A DNA stretch of 36,238 bases from an uncultured Ruminococcus sp. (GTDB lineage Bacteria > Bacillota > Clostridia > Oscillospirales > Acutalibacteraceae). Every line of letters starts with the position of its first letter. Positions within the stretch are counted from its first letter, which is position 1. The stretch covers positions 1 to 36,238 of the forward strand of contig CADAEZ010000017.1 in NCBI GenBank assembly GCA_902787145.1. Direction: 5' to 3'. Below, in pieces: positions 17,119 to 24,940 of the stretch. The position numbers and the translations under genes are program-made. The notes beneath the pieces are model-generated. The model did no database searches. It had not been told where the DNA came from and saw only the letters and a program-made list of their open reading frames with translations.

Positions 17119-17161
17119 GAACTTATGTTCGTATTATAACATATTAGAACATAAGTTTCAA
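17119..17161 (-). promoter_or_regulatory. SOS promoter with two LexA boxes
   Basis: On the minus strand, TTGAAA (17156-17161), a 17-nt spacer and TATAAT (17133-17138) form a consensus promoter. GAAC-TTAT-GTTC at 17119-17130 is an exact Gram-positive LexA box (GAAC-N4-GTTC) just downstream of the -10. GAAC-ATAA-GTTT at 17147-17158 is a second box, one mismatch, over the -35. The centres are 28 bp apart. Established knowledge: Bacillus-type LexA binds GAAC-N4-GTTC; repression of this unit is inferred. Confidence 0.8.
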
Positions 17162-17206
17162 GGACTTTTTTGATTTTCTTTGGAATTACCTGTGACGCAA
17201 AGAAAA

Positions 17207-17232
17207 CCGCGCGTATCAGCAAATACGCGCGG
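17207..17232 (-). terminator. Terminator of pncB
   Basis: CCGCGCGTAT (17207-17216) and ATACGCGCGG (17223-17232) form a perfect 10-bp stem, followed on the minus strand by TTTTCTTT, 20 bp after the pncB stop. Confidence 0.75.
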
Positions 17233-17251
17233 TGTATATGAAATCAATAAA

Positions 17252-18445
17252 TCAGAGTTTCTCCCTGTTCAGGCGGAAATCCACAGAACGCTTCAGGTAA
17301 TCGAGGTACTCCTCGTCGCGGCACATAGCCTTGCCCGTATCGTCGGACAGCTTGGCGACGGGGCGGCCGTTGACGTACTGGAGTTTTATAACTATGTTAA
17401 GCGCCGTTTCGTCGGTATCGTTCGAACAAAATGTTCCGATTCCAAAGTTAACCTTTGTTCTGTCCTTAAAATAATCATAGAGCTTTTGGGCGCGGTCAAA
17501 ATCGAGACTGTCGGAAAAGAGCAGAAGCTTTGTTTTTGGATCTACGCCGTAGCTCTCGTAGTGCTTAATCATCTTCTCTCCCCACTCGTACGGATCGCCG
17601 GAATCGTGGCGGACTCCGGAATAGTTGTTAACCATCGAGCGCGTAAAGTCGAGCAGAAAAAGGTCGGTAGTAATAGTATCGGTCAGCGCGGTGCCGTTGT
17701 CACCCTCATACTCATTGTACCAGTCCTTCATAGCGTAATAGTTGGTATAAGCGAGAGGGATTTTGTCGATACCCTGATACATCTGGACATACTCGTGAGC
17801 GTAGGTGCCGATCGGCAGAATATTGTACTTCATAGCGAGGTAGACGTTCGATGTACCGACGCATTTGTCGGTTTCTTCGACCAATCTTCGCACAACAACG
17901 TCCTGCCACTCGCGCGAAAGCCTTCTGCGGGCTCCGAATTCTGCGAATTTAAAGGTGTATCGGTTGTTTAGCGCGTCTATCTTTTTGTTGAGCCTATCCT
18001 CGGCGGATTTACGAAGCTTTTCGTAATCGAAGCTCATACGGAAGTAAACTTCGTTTACGATTTCGAGCAGAAAAATCTCGAACTGCATAGCCGAAAACAG
18101 CGGGCCGTCGACTTCAATTTTCAGTCCGCCGTCTTTGTCCCTATCAACTGTGACATAGTCGCGAATCGGCCTCCACAGGCGCAGAAACTCGACATAGTCG
18201 TCCTTTATAAAGCGAATAGAGCGCAGGTAATCCAGCTCCTCTTTGTTAAATCTCAGCGTACAGAGGTGGTCGACCTGGGCATTGATTTCGTCAATCATCT
18301 CGTCGGTAAATACCACGTCAGTGTTGCGGCACTTAAAGAAATACTGACCGCACAAATCGGTGTGCTTGTGAAAAATCACCTGATCCATATTGAATTTGTA
18401 CAGGTCGGTGTCGAGCAAGGAAACGACGATAGGTTCGAGCTTCAT
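17252..18445 (-). CDS. pncB: Nicotinate phosphoribosyltransferase
   Basis: A 397-residue PncB converting nicotinate and PRPP (with ATP) to nicotinate mononucleotide in the Preiss-Handler route. Opening SLLDTDLYKFNMDQVIFHKH is the family signature (LLDTDLYKxTM), with FSAMQFEIFLLEIVNEVYFR and the active-site region YSGVRHDSGDPYEWGEKM, whose His is phosphorylated in the family. FSDSLDFDRA and FGIGTFCSND complete the phosphate-binding part. Length matches E. coli-type PncB (~400). The ribosome binding site is GAAAGGAA before ATG 18445. It is monocistronic with a terminator at 17207-17232. pncA and nadE lie 4-6 kb upstream on the same strand, beyond the LRR gene. Confidence 0.95.
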   Translation of the reverse strand: MKLEPIVVSLLDTDLYKFNMDQVIFHKHTDLCGQYFFKCRNTDVVFTDEMIDEINAQVDHLCTLRFNKEELDYLRSIRFIKDDYVEFLRLWRPIRDYVTVDRDKDGGLKIEVDGPLFSAMQFEIFLLEIVNEVYFRMSFDYEKLRKSAEDRLNKKIDALNNRYTFKFAEFGARRRLSREWQDVVVRRLVEETDKCVGTSNVYLAMKYNILPIGTYAHEYVQMYQGIDKIPLAYTNYYAMKDWYNEYEGDNGTALTDTITTDLFLLDFTRSMVNNYSGVRHDSGDPYEWGEKMIKHYESYGVDPKTKLLLFSDSLDFDRAQKLYDYFKDRTKVNFGIGTFCSNDTDETALNIVIKLQYVNGRPVAKLSDDTGKAMCRDEEYLDYLKRSVDFRLNREKL

Positions 18446-18537
18446 AGAAACATTCCTTTCAAACGGGATTACAAAAATATAATATCATATGAAAACGGGG
18501 TAGTCAACAATAGGAATGACGTAATCTGAGACATATA

Positions 18538-18661
18538 ACGTCATCCTGAGCTTGTCGAAGGATCCCACAATGACAGATGTCGGCTGCTTTGCGCACTATA
18601 CAGCCGCTATATAGAGTAAGGGGATTCTTCGACTCCGCTGCGCTCCGCTCAGAATGACGTG
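18538..18661. repeat. REP/MITE-like imperfect inverted repeat
   Basis: The left end (acgtcatcctgagcttgtcg, continuing aaggatccc) and the complement of the right end (cgtcattctgagcgg... tcgaagaatcccc) match apart from a short insertion in the right arm (gagcgcagcgga region). The unit is about 124 bp, non-coding, ends in cgtcat/atgacg and lies between two minus-strand genes. The form is that of dispersed 'cgtcattctgagc' elements seen between genes in many gut bacteria. No second copy was found in this window. Confidence 0.6.
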
Positions 18662-18678
18662 GTTTTCGGACAACTTAA

Positions 18679-18704
18679 GAGGCTGCCGCTTGCGCGACAG
18701 CCTC
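18679..18704 (-). terminator. Terminator of the LRR gene
   Basis: GAGGCTG and CAGCCTC at the ends of 18679-18704, with further CGC/GCG pairing inside, form a hairpin 10 bp after the stop codon. The T tract on the minus strand is weak (TTAAGTT). Confidence 0.5.
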
Positions 18705-18713
18705 AGGATATGA

Positions 18714-21700
18714 TTATTTAATTTTAATCTTAACTATAACGGTCTTTTTAGCCGGGTAATATTCTTCGCTGCCCTTAGCGGTTACTTTTACCTTGATTCT
18801 AAGAACCTTGTTCTTCTTATAGATTCCCTTTTTGACGGTGATGGTGCCATTCTTGGAAATCTTCAGGAACTTTGAGCCGCCGAGCTTTTTGAATCTTACC
18901 TTGCCGACCGCCTTTTTGACCGAGATAGCCTTTAGCTTCTGAGCTTTGTTTACGAGCTTTTTAGCCTTTACTGCCTTTGTCTTAGCCTTTACCTTCATCG
19001 GGTTTTTGAGCTTTGCTCTTACGGCGGATTTTACGGTCTTTGGCGCTGACTGCTTCACGGTTGTTGTCTCGACAGCGTTGGTGGTTGATTCGGTTGGATT
19101 GACAGTCGCTGTTGTAGTGACAGGCTCAACCGTTGTAGCTACAGGCTCGGTTGTTTCAGCCGATGTCGCGGTCTCGACAGGCTCGGTTGTCTCAGCCGAT
19201 GTAGCGGTCTCGACAGGCTCGGTTGTCTCAGCCGATGTAGCGTTAGTGGTCTCGACTGTTTCGGTAGTTAAGCTCTCTGTAGTTTCTGTAGCGTCGGAGG
19301 TTTCTGTTTCGGCAGGCTCTGTCGGATCGACGAGGATTTCGTCCTGAGCTACAAACTTTAATTCACACTCATTGGCATAAGCCTGTGCCGCGCTGTCCTT
19401 AGCGCCGTAAATTGTCAGGTCGGTTTTGGAAATAGCGGGGTCGTTGTAGTCATCGTTAACCTTTTGGTATCCGAGTGATAAGTCGCCTATTGAGGATACG
19501 CTGTCGGGAACTTCCGCTGTTTTAAGATTTTTGCAGTTAAAGAACGCCTTTGTTCCGATTGAATTTATGTTCTCGGGGATTACAACTTTCTCAAGGCCGG
19601 CGCTCTCAAACGCGGATGCGGGTATAGACTGTAGACCGCTGCCGATTTTGATATTCTCAAGGTTTTCGCAACCATTAAACGCGCCTTCGCCGAGTATTTC
19701 TACACTGTCGGGGATTTCGGCCGACTTGATATCGGAGGAATAGAAAGCCAGATTGCCGATTGCCCTTACGGACTCCGGAAGATTGATTTTGTCGAGCTTT
19801 GCGTCGCGGAACGCCGAACGCGCGATGCATACGGTGCCGTTTTTGACGGTCAATTCCTTTTCGCCCGAACCGTCGTCCTTGTAATCTATGAGGTGGTTCC
19901 CAAAATAGAGAACGCCGTTTTCGCGCTCGGTATCTGTATAGATTTTTGTCCGGATAAACGCTGTGGAGGCAATATCTGTTACTGTATTTGGAATAGTGGT
20001 TTCCTCAAGATTTGTACAACCGGAAAACGCCGAATCCTTTATCGTCTCCAATCCGTCGGGGAGCGTAACATATTTCAGCGAATCACAGTTATAAAACGCG
20101 CCGGCGGCGATAGACTTTGTACCCTCGCGAGGTGTGAAACGCTCGACCGATCTGCCGGTCGCGTAGGCAATCAGCTCGCTGTTTTGATCATCATAAAGAT
20201 TTCCTTCGAAAGCGCTGTACCTTTTATTCTCGCTGTCCGCCATATAATACTTTATATTTGAAGCATTATAAAACGCGTGGTTATCTATTGAAGTCACATT
20301 AGCCGGAATATAAATCACGTTAAGATTATTACAGCCTGAGAATACATTTCTTCCGATCGATTCGACGCTTTCGGGGATGTCGATTTCACGGAGAGAACTG
20401 CATGAGCTGAACATACAGTCGCTCAGGCGCTTCAGGTCTTTGCTGAGTTTGATTTCTTTAAGACAGACGCAGGCGCTGAACACATCGCAGCCAAACTCCG
20501 TAACACTTGACGCGTCAATGCGCTCAAGTTCGCTGCATCCGACAAAGGCCGCGTCGCCAATCCTTTTAACAGTATCGGCTATAGTGATAGTCTTTAGGTT
20601 TTTTGCTCCGTAGAAAGCGTAATTACCTATACTTGTTACGCCGGATTCGATTATAATATTCTCGATCTTATCTATGTACGGGAACCATAAACCGGAGAAA
20701 GTCGGCCCGGAATACTCACCGCCGTAGAATTCTTCTCCGGATTCGGGATTAGAAGCGGAATTGAATTCGGGCTCAAAGTCGCGCATATCGCCGCTGCCGC
20801 TGATTGTAAGTGTTGCGCTGTTTGCGTCTAGGCTCCAATCAATATCGTTATCGCTGCCGGAGAATAAAATGTCTTCGTTATTATCGGAAATGTCAAATAA
20901 AGAGATATTGTTTTCTTCCGCGTATTTCTCTGCTGCCGAACCCTTGACCGCGTAGAGGACAAAAGAATCATCAACACAGATACCGTAGCACGGATCACCG
21001 TCGTAATATCCGAGTGCCCTGTCGCCGATGTATTTTACTGACGACGGCACCGTAACACCCGAGATTGAGGGCATACCGGACATAATAATATCAGTAGGAA
21101 TAGCATATTCGGCGATAAGCTCTGTGCCGTCCTTTATAACATATTCACCGTTTTCGAGGACGATATCCTTGTTTGCGGCAAGGAGGCATTTTCCGTTATA
21201 TAGAACGCCTTCGTCCCAATTTTCGGGATTATCGTAATATGCCGTTCCTTCAAAGGCTTTTTGGCCGATATATGTTAGGCTGCCGGGGAGGTTTATCGTG
21301 CTGATGCCCTTACAGTTGTAAAACGCGTAAGAGCCTATGCTTGTGAGACTGTTCGGGAAATCTACTGATTTGATCAATTCACAGCAGTCAAAGGCCTTGT
21401 AGCCAATATGATCCAAACCTTCGGGGAGGTCTATTGCCTTAAGCGATTCGCAGCCGCTGAAGGCGTAGCTGCCAATAGAAGTCAGACTTTTGGGCAGGGT
21501 TATGTTTTCGAGCTTATCACAGTAACAGAAACCTGAGTCTATTGTTGTTACTCCGTCGGGAACAACATAGCCGGTCACCTGTTTATTAACAGGAAAACAC
21601 AACAGCGTCTTCATATCCTTTGTATACAATACTCCGTCTACCGAGCAGTATTTTGGGCTGTTATCGGAAACGTTAATTTCTTCCAGCATTTTTTTGCTGT

Positions 21701-22595
21701 TCAGGGATTTTGGGATTTCGGTGATTCCCGCGCCTAAGCTGAGCGATTTAAGATTGTCGCATCCGATGAAACAATTGCTTGGAACAGACCGTACACTGTC
21801 GGAGAACACAACTGTTTCGAGACTGTCGTTCATATAAAATCCGTTTCCGATAACCTCTACTCCGTCGGGCACGGTGAAGCTTTTGTCGGTTTTTCCGGGA
21901 GCGTAAAACAAAAGTGTTTTCATATTCTTAGTGTACAGATTGCCGTCAATTGCGCACAGGTTGGGATTTTCCTCGCTGACTGTGAATTCGGTAAGGGATG
22001 TGTCATAATCGAAAGCGTCATTACTAAAATACAAATTATTATAGCTTTTGCCGATTTTTACTTCTTTCAGGTTATCACAGTATTCGAACGCGCCGGTGTT
22101 AACAAAACTGAGAGAATCAGGTAATTCTATCGTTTCGAGGTCGGAGCAGCCGGCAAAAGCGTATGATTCGATTTCCTCTACGGTGGAGGAAAGCTTGACG
22201 CTCTTTAGCGCTTTATGATTACAGAACGCTCCGGAGCCGACATTGGTAATGCCTTCTTCGATGACAACATTTTCAATTTCGTTGATGAACTGAGACCAGT
22301 AATTTTCCGGATACCGATACTCATTGTAAGGGCTGAACGGCTCGTAATCACTGAGTTCGCCTTGATATAAATTTTCTTCTTCAAAGTTAAGTTCCATTTT
22401 GCCTTTGCCGCTGATCGTTATTGTTTTTGTGCCTTCGTCGTACGACCAGCGGCATGAGTTTAATTCTCCCGATGTTTCTTCAACTGCCGTGGCTCCGGCG
22501 ATAAGAGGAGCTGTCGAGAGCAGACTAAGAATCATCAGCAGCGACAGAATCAGACTGACTGACTTTTTGATTGTTTTCCAACATTTTGTTTCCAT
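18714..22595 (-). CDS. Large secreted BspA-like leucine-rich-repeat protein
   Basis: A 1293-residue cell-surface or secreted protein. The signal peptide is residues 1-36 (hydrophobic core SLILSLLMILSLLSTAPLIAG). Residues about 45-1080 are two arrays of BspA/LRR_5 repeats (units such as VTSIGNYAFYGAKNLKTITI and LTSIGSYAFSGCESLKAIDL), interrupted by two short beta domains that each start with a WS/DWSLD...LTISGSGDM-like segment. Residues about 1083-1180 are a Thr/Glu/Val linker holding a 12-residue tandem repeat. Residues about 1182-1293 are a very basic Ig-like domain. There is no LPXTG motif; attachment could be by charge to the wall. BspA-like proteins are linked with adhesion to host proteins, mucus or fibre, but no ligand can be read here. 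The ribosome binding site is AGAAAGG. An inverted repeat upstream may regulate it. Confidence 0.92.
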   Translation of the reverse strand: METKCWKTIKKSVSLILSLLMILSLLSTAPLIAGATAVEETSGELNSCRWSYDEGTKTITISGKGKMELNFEEENLYQGELSDYEPFSPYNEYRYPENYWSQFINEIENVVIEEGITNVGSGAFCNHKALKSVKLSSTVEEIESYAFAGCSDLETIELPDSLSFVNTGAFEYCDNLKEVKIGKSYNNLYFSNDAFDYDTSLTEFTVSEENPNLCAIDGNLYTKNMKTLLFYAPGKTDKSFTVPDGVEVIGNGFYMNDSLETVVFSDSVRSVPSNCFIGCDNLKSLSLGAGITEIPKSLNSKKMLEEINVSDNSPKYCSVDGVLYTKDMKTLLCFPVNKQVTGYVVPDGVTTIDSGFCYCDKLENITLPKSLTSIGSYAFSGCESLKAIDLPEGLDHIGYKAFDCCELIKSVDFPNSLTSIGSYAFYNCKGISTINLPGSLTYIGQKAFEGTAYYDNPENWDEGVLYNGKCLLAANKDIVLENGEYVIKDGTELIAEYAIPTDIIMSGMPSISGVTVPSSVKYIGDRALGYYDGDPCYGICVDDSFVLYAVKGSAAEKYAEENNISLFDISDNNEDILFSGSDNDIDWSLDANSATLTISGSGDMRDFEPEFNSASNPESGEEFYGGEYSGPTFSGLWFPYIDKIENIIIESGVTSIGNYAFYGAKNLKTITIADTVKRIGDAAFVGCSELERIDASSVTEFGCDVFSACVCLKEIKLSKDLKRLSDCMFSSCSSLREIDIPESVESIGRNVFSGCNNLNVIYIPANVTSIDNHAFYNASNIKYYMADSENKRYSAFEGNLYDDQNSELIAYATGRSVERFTPREGTKSIAAGAFYNCDSLKYVTLPDGLETIKDSAFSGCTNLEETTIPNTVTDIASTAFIRTKIYTDTERENGVLYFGNHLIDYKDDGSGEKELTVKNGTVCIARSAFRDAKLDKINLPESVRAIGNLAFYSSDIKSAEIPDSVEILGEGAFNGCENLENIKIGSGLQSIPASAFESAGLEKVVIPENINSIGTKAFFNCKNLKTAEVPDSVSSIGDLSLGYQKVNDDYNDPAISKTDLTIYGAKDSAAQAYANECELKFVAQDEILVDPTEPAETETSDATETTESLTTETVETTNATSAETTEPVETATSAETTEPVETATSAETTEPVATTVEPVTTTATVNPTESTTNAVETTTVKQSAPKTVKSAVRAKLKNPMKVKAKTKAVKAKKLVNKAQKLKAISVKKAVGKVRFKKLGGSKFLKISKNGTITVKKGIYKKNKVLRIKVKVTAKGSEEYYPAKKTVIVKIKIK
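19141..19242 (-). repeat. 36-bp tandem repeat in the LRR-protein linker
   Basis: Nearly identical 36-bp units begin at 19141, 19177 and 19213 (the last cut after 30 bp). They encode TSAETTEPVETA-type dodecapeptides and differ only at single positions. Being in-frame multiples of 3, copy-number changes would alter linker length without a frameshift. Confidence 0.85.
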
Positions 22596-22638
22596 TTTGA
22601 TTACCTTTCTGCCCGATTGTGCCGTTCAAAAAAACGCG

Positions 22639-22688
22639 GGCTATAGTATTCCGAAGACACAGAAAAATATCTTCCATATACTATAACC
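22639..22688. promoter_or_regulatory. Imperfect 19-bp inverted repeat upstream of the LRR gene
   Basis: ggctatagtattccgaaga (22639-22657) and the complement of 22670-22688 (ggttatagtatatggaaga) agree at 15 of 19 positions, 12 bp apart, 44-93 bp before the LRR start. Each arm contains a -10-like TATAGTAT. A TTGACT lies at 22696-22701 on the minus strand. It may be an operator or a transcribed hairpin. Confidence 0.4.
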
Positions 22689-22737
22689 CTGCGAGAGTCA
22701 ATTTTGTGACACTTTTTTGAATATTTTTTTAAAAAAC

Positions 22738-23463
22738 TTAGATTTCCGGCTTAAAACAAGGCATAAACTCCAGCTTAAAGAGGTTCATCCTGTGCATTCG
22801 GTCGATTTTCTCCTTATGCTCAAGGTTGTCTATCTCGCCTGTGCGTATGTACCGGTCGAGCTCGGCGTAGGTAAATCCCAGGTTATCCTCGTCGGTTCTG
22901 CCGCAGAGTCCGTCTATCGGTACCTTGTCCACAAGCTCAGACGGCAATCCCAGGAGCCTGCCGATTTGTTTAACTTCGTCAACGGTAAGGAACGAGCAGG
23001 GGCTGAAATCTCCGACGCTGTCGCCGTAGCGGGTCGAGTATCCCACCCAATCCTCGGAGAGGTTGCAGGTGTTGGCAACCCTGCCGTTGTGGCTCTGGGA
23101 AACAGCATAAAGCGTAGACATCCTGATTCTCGGAGGGAGGTTGGTTTTGCTCTGTTCGCTGAGCTCAAACGGAATCGCCGATACTAAACCGTCCACAGCG
23201 TCCTTTATGTTTATCACATAATGCTTTATACCAAGAGTGTTCACCAAAAGCTTGGCCATATCAATATCGGCCTGCTCGCCGTTTGGCATAAGAACTCCGA
23301 TTACCCTGTCCCTGCCGAGCGCCTCTACACACAGAGCGGCCACTACGGAGCTGTCCTTTCCTCCCGAAATACCGACAACGGCGTTACAGCCCTTGCCGCT
23401 TTTTTCGAAAAAGTCGCGAATCCACTGTACACATTCATTTTTTATTTTTTCAGCGTTAAACAT
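22738..23463 (-). CDS. nadE: Ammonia-dependent NAD+ synthetase
   Basis: A 241-residue NadE, which amidates nicotinic acid adenine dinucleotide to NAD+ with ATP and ammonia. The PP-loop ATP motif SGGKDSS is at 33-39, followed by RDRVIGVLMPNGEQ. NTCNLSEDWVGYSTRYGDSVGDFSPCSFLTVDEVKQIGRLLGLP is the NaAD/ATP binding part. There is no glutaminase domain, so free ammonia is the nitrogen source. It lies 17 bp after pncA with GTGAGG before its ATG, so the pair is an operon supplying both ends of the salvage route. Confidence 0.95.
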   Translation of the reverse strand: MFNAEKIKNECVQWIRDFFEKSGKGCNAVVGISGGKDSSVVAALCVEALGRDRVIGVLMPNGEQADIDMAKLLVNTLGIKHYVINIKDAVDGLVSAIPFELSEQSKTNLPPRIRMSTLYAVSQSHNGRVANTCNLSEDWVGYSTRYGDSVGDFSPCSFLTVDEVKQIGRLLGLPSELVDKVPIDGLCGRTDEDNLGFTYAELDRYIRTGEIDNLEHKEKIDRMHRMNLFKLEFMPCFKPEI

Positions 23464-23480
23464 AGTTTACCTCACATTAC

Positions 23481-24005
23481 TCATATTACCTTAATCTGGC
23501 AGCTTGCCATTGTTTTAAGGGCGGCCAGGTGGTTTTCGGGAGTTACTCCCGCGCAGCACCTGCTGTCAACCCAAATCAGAGCCTCGGGAAAATACGCTTT
23601 TAGCAGCAAAGCGTTGCTTACTACGCAAATATCGGTGCACAAACCGATAAGCTCTATCGAAAAATCCTCGCCGTCCGCGGCTTTTTTTATCAGCTCCGGA
23701 AGCTTAACGGAACCGAAGGTAGGTTTTTCGATTGACATAAAGCTCTTGCTTTTGAGGGCGGAGTCGACCTTTTCGTTCAGCTTCCAGCCGTCGGAGCCGA
23801 AAACGCAATGGGTTACGGGAAGGTTTTTGCCCTCGTTTGTTTCGAGATAGTTGTCAAAATGGGTGTCAAGAGTGACGAAAATCTCTCCGTCAAAGCTCTC
23901 TATCTTTTTTACGACATTATCCACAATCGCGATAGCTTCTTTTGTGCCCAGAGCTCCGTCGACAAAGTCCTTCTGCATATCTACTACTACCAAAAACTTT
24001 TTCAT
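23481..24005 (-). CDS. pncA: Nicotinamidase-type cysteine hydrolase
   Basis: A 174-residue isochorismatase-fold hydrolase, most likely nicotinamidase (nicotinamide to nicotinate plus ammonia). The catalytic triad is visible as Asp9 (VVVDMQKDF), Lys94 (SIEKPTF) and Cys127 (GLCTDICV). The metal-site residues of nicotinamidases are present as Asp47 and His49 (TLDTH) and His66 (VTHC). Coupling to nadE (17 bp) and nearby pncB support the nicotinamidase reading over other isochorismatase-like enzymes. The start has CCGGAGG upstream and a TATAAT at 24037-24042 on the minus strand, with no good -35. Confidence 0.88.
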   Translation of the reverse strand: MKKFLVVVDMQKDFVDGALGTKEAIAIVDNVVKKIESFDGEIFVTLDTHFDNYLETNEGKNLPVTHCVFGSDGWKLNEKVDSALKSKSFMSIEKPTFGSVKLPELIKKAADGEDFSIELIGLCTDICVVSNALLLKAYFPEALIWVDSRCCAGVTPENHLAALKTMASCQIKVI

Positions 24006-24103
24006 AGCGCTAACCTCCGGTGAAGAATTCTATTTAATTATACCACATATTCAAACTTTATTTTCACCAAAAAAACGTGTGATTATTTAGGCATAATGAC
24101 GAA

Positions 24104-24127
24104 AGAGACCGACAAAAGCCGGTCTCT
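24104..24127 (-). terminator. Terminator after the VanY-like gene
   Basis: AGAGACCG (24104-24111) and CGGTCTCT (24120-24127) form an 8-bp stem 5 bp after the stop. It separates the aspS-gat-vanY run from pncA. Confidence 0.6.
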
Positions 24128-24132
24128 CTGAA

Positions 24133-24909
24133 TTACTCAGATTTATCCTGAGGTTCTTCGGCTACTTTCTGTGTAACCTGTCCGAGGTACTCCTCAAGTG
24201 TGATATCCTTGTCCATAATCTCCTTGGCGATTTTTGGGCTGTCGATATAACGGAAGTGCCATGGCTCATAGCTGTAGCCTGTGATATCGTCTCTGCCCTC
24301 TAAGTAGCGAAGGATGAATCCGTGCTTGGCGAGACACTTGTGGATTTTCTTGAATGTCTCTTTCTCGGCAATCATATCGTCGTTGTCGTCGATTCTCTTG
24401 CCGTTCTTTTCGAGGCATACGTCGATAGCGAGTCCGGTGTGGTGCTCCGAGAATCCGGGAACGGCTACGTACTTCTTAACGTAGTCAATACCCTTTTCCT
24501 TTGTCCAGTCATCCCAAAGCTTGGACTGTTCCTTTACGGTACGTGTAACGCTGTCGAGCTCGATGTCGATTCCTTCCTTATCCATTAACTCCTTCTGTAA
24601 GTCTTGGAAATGAGAGAGAGCCTTCTTCTCTACCTTAAAGGAATCACCGTAGCGGTTTTTAGCCTTCTTGAGCTTGACATTCTTCTCCCAATCATTGGGA
24701 AGCTTGTGTGACTTGTTTACAAGCACAAGATAGTCAATCTTTCCGTTCTTGACAGTGGACGACTTTGAGGTAGTAGTCTCGGCCGGAGCTCCTGTACCCT
24801 TGTGGAGAATTGTAGAACCGGTCTCCTGTGTTTTTTGCGCTGAACCGCATCCGGCAAATGTTGCCGCTGCGATTACAACAGCCAAAAGTGTTACAAGTAA
24901 TTTTTTCAT
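24133..24909 (-). CDS. VanY-like D-Ala-D-Ala carboxypeptidase lipoprotein (M15)
   Basis: A 258-residue LAS/M15 peptidase that removes the terminal D-Ala from peptidoglycan stem peptides outside the cell. The signal ends in a lipobox-like TFAG-Cys21, pointing to membrane anchoring. The zinc motif SEHHTGLAID gives His and Asp, and EPWHFRY gives the third zinc His and the catalytic-Glu region. SVTRTVKEQSKLWDDW is the substrate-side block. The Ser/Thr/Lys segment 22-60 is a linker. It starts 31 bp after the gatB stop with GAAAGGAA upstream, so it may be read from the aspS-gat transcript. No vancomycin-resistance genes are next to it, so a housekeeping role is more likely. Confidence 0.9.
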   Translation of the reverse strand: MKKLLVTLLAVVIAAATFAGCGSAQKTQETGSTILHKGTGAPAETTTSKSSTVKNGKIDYLVLVNKSHKLPNDWEKNVKLKKAKNRYGDSFKVEKKALSHFQDLQKELMDKEGIDIELDSVTRTVKEQSKLWDDWTKEKGIDYVKKYVAVPGFSEHHTGLAIDVCLEKNGKRIDDNDDMIAEKETFKKIHKCLAKHGFILRYLEGRDDITGYSYEPWHFRYIDSPKIAKEIMDKDITLEEYLGQVTQKVAEEPQDKSE

Positions 24910-24940
24910 AGCAGTGTTTTCCTTTCAGTATATAAAATTT

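Noticed and set aside
22639..22688. Invertible promoter upstream of the LRR gene
   Set aside because: Arms are imperfect and only 12 bp apart, too close for a normal invertible segment; no invertase gene nearby.
24133..24909. Vancomycin-resistance role for the VanY-like protein
   Set aside because: No vanH/A/X or VanRS genes are adjacent; the housekeeping M15 carboxypeptidase reading is simpler.
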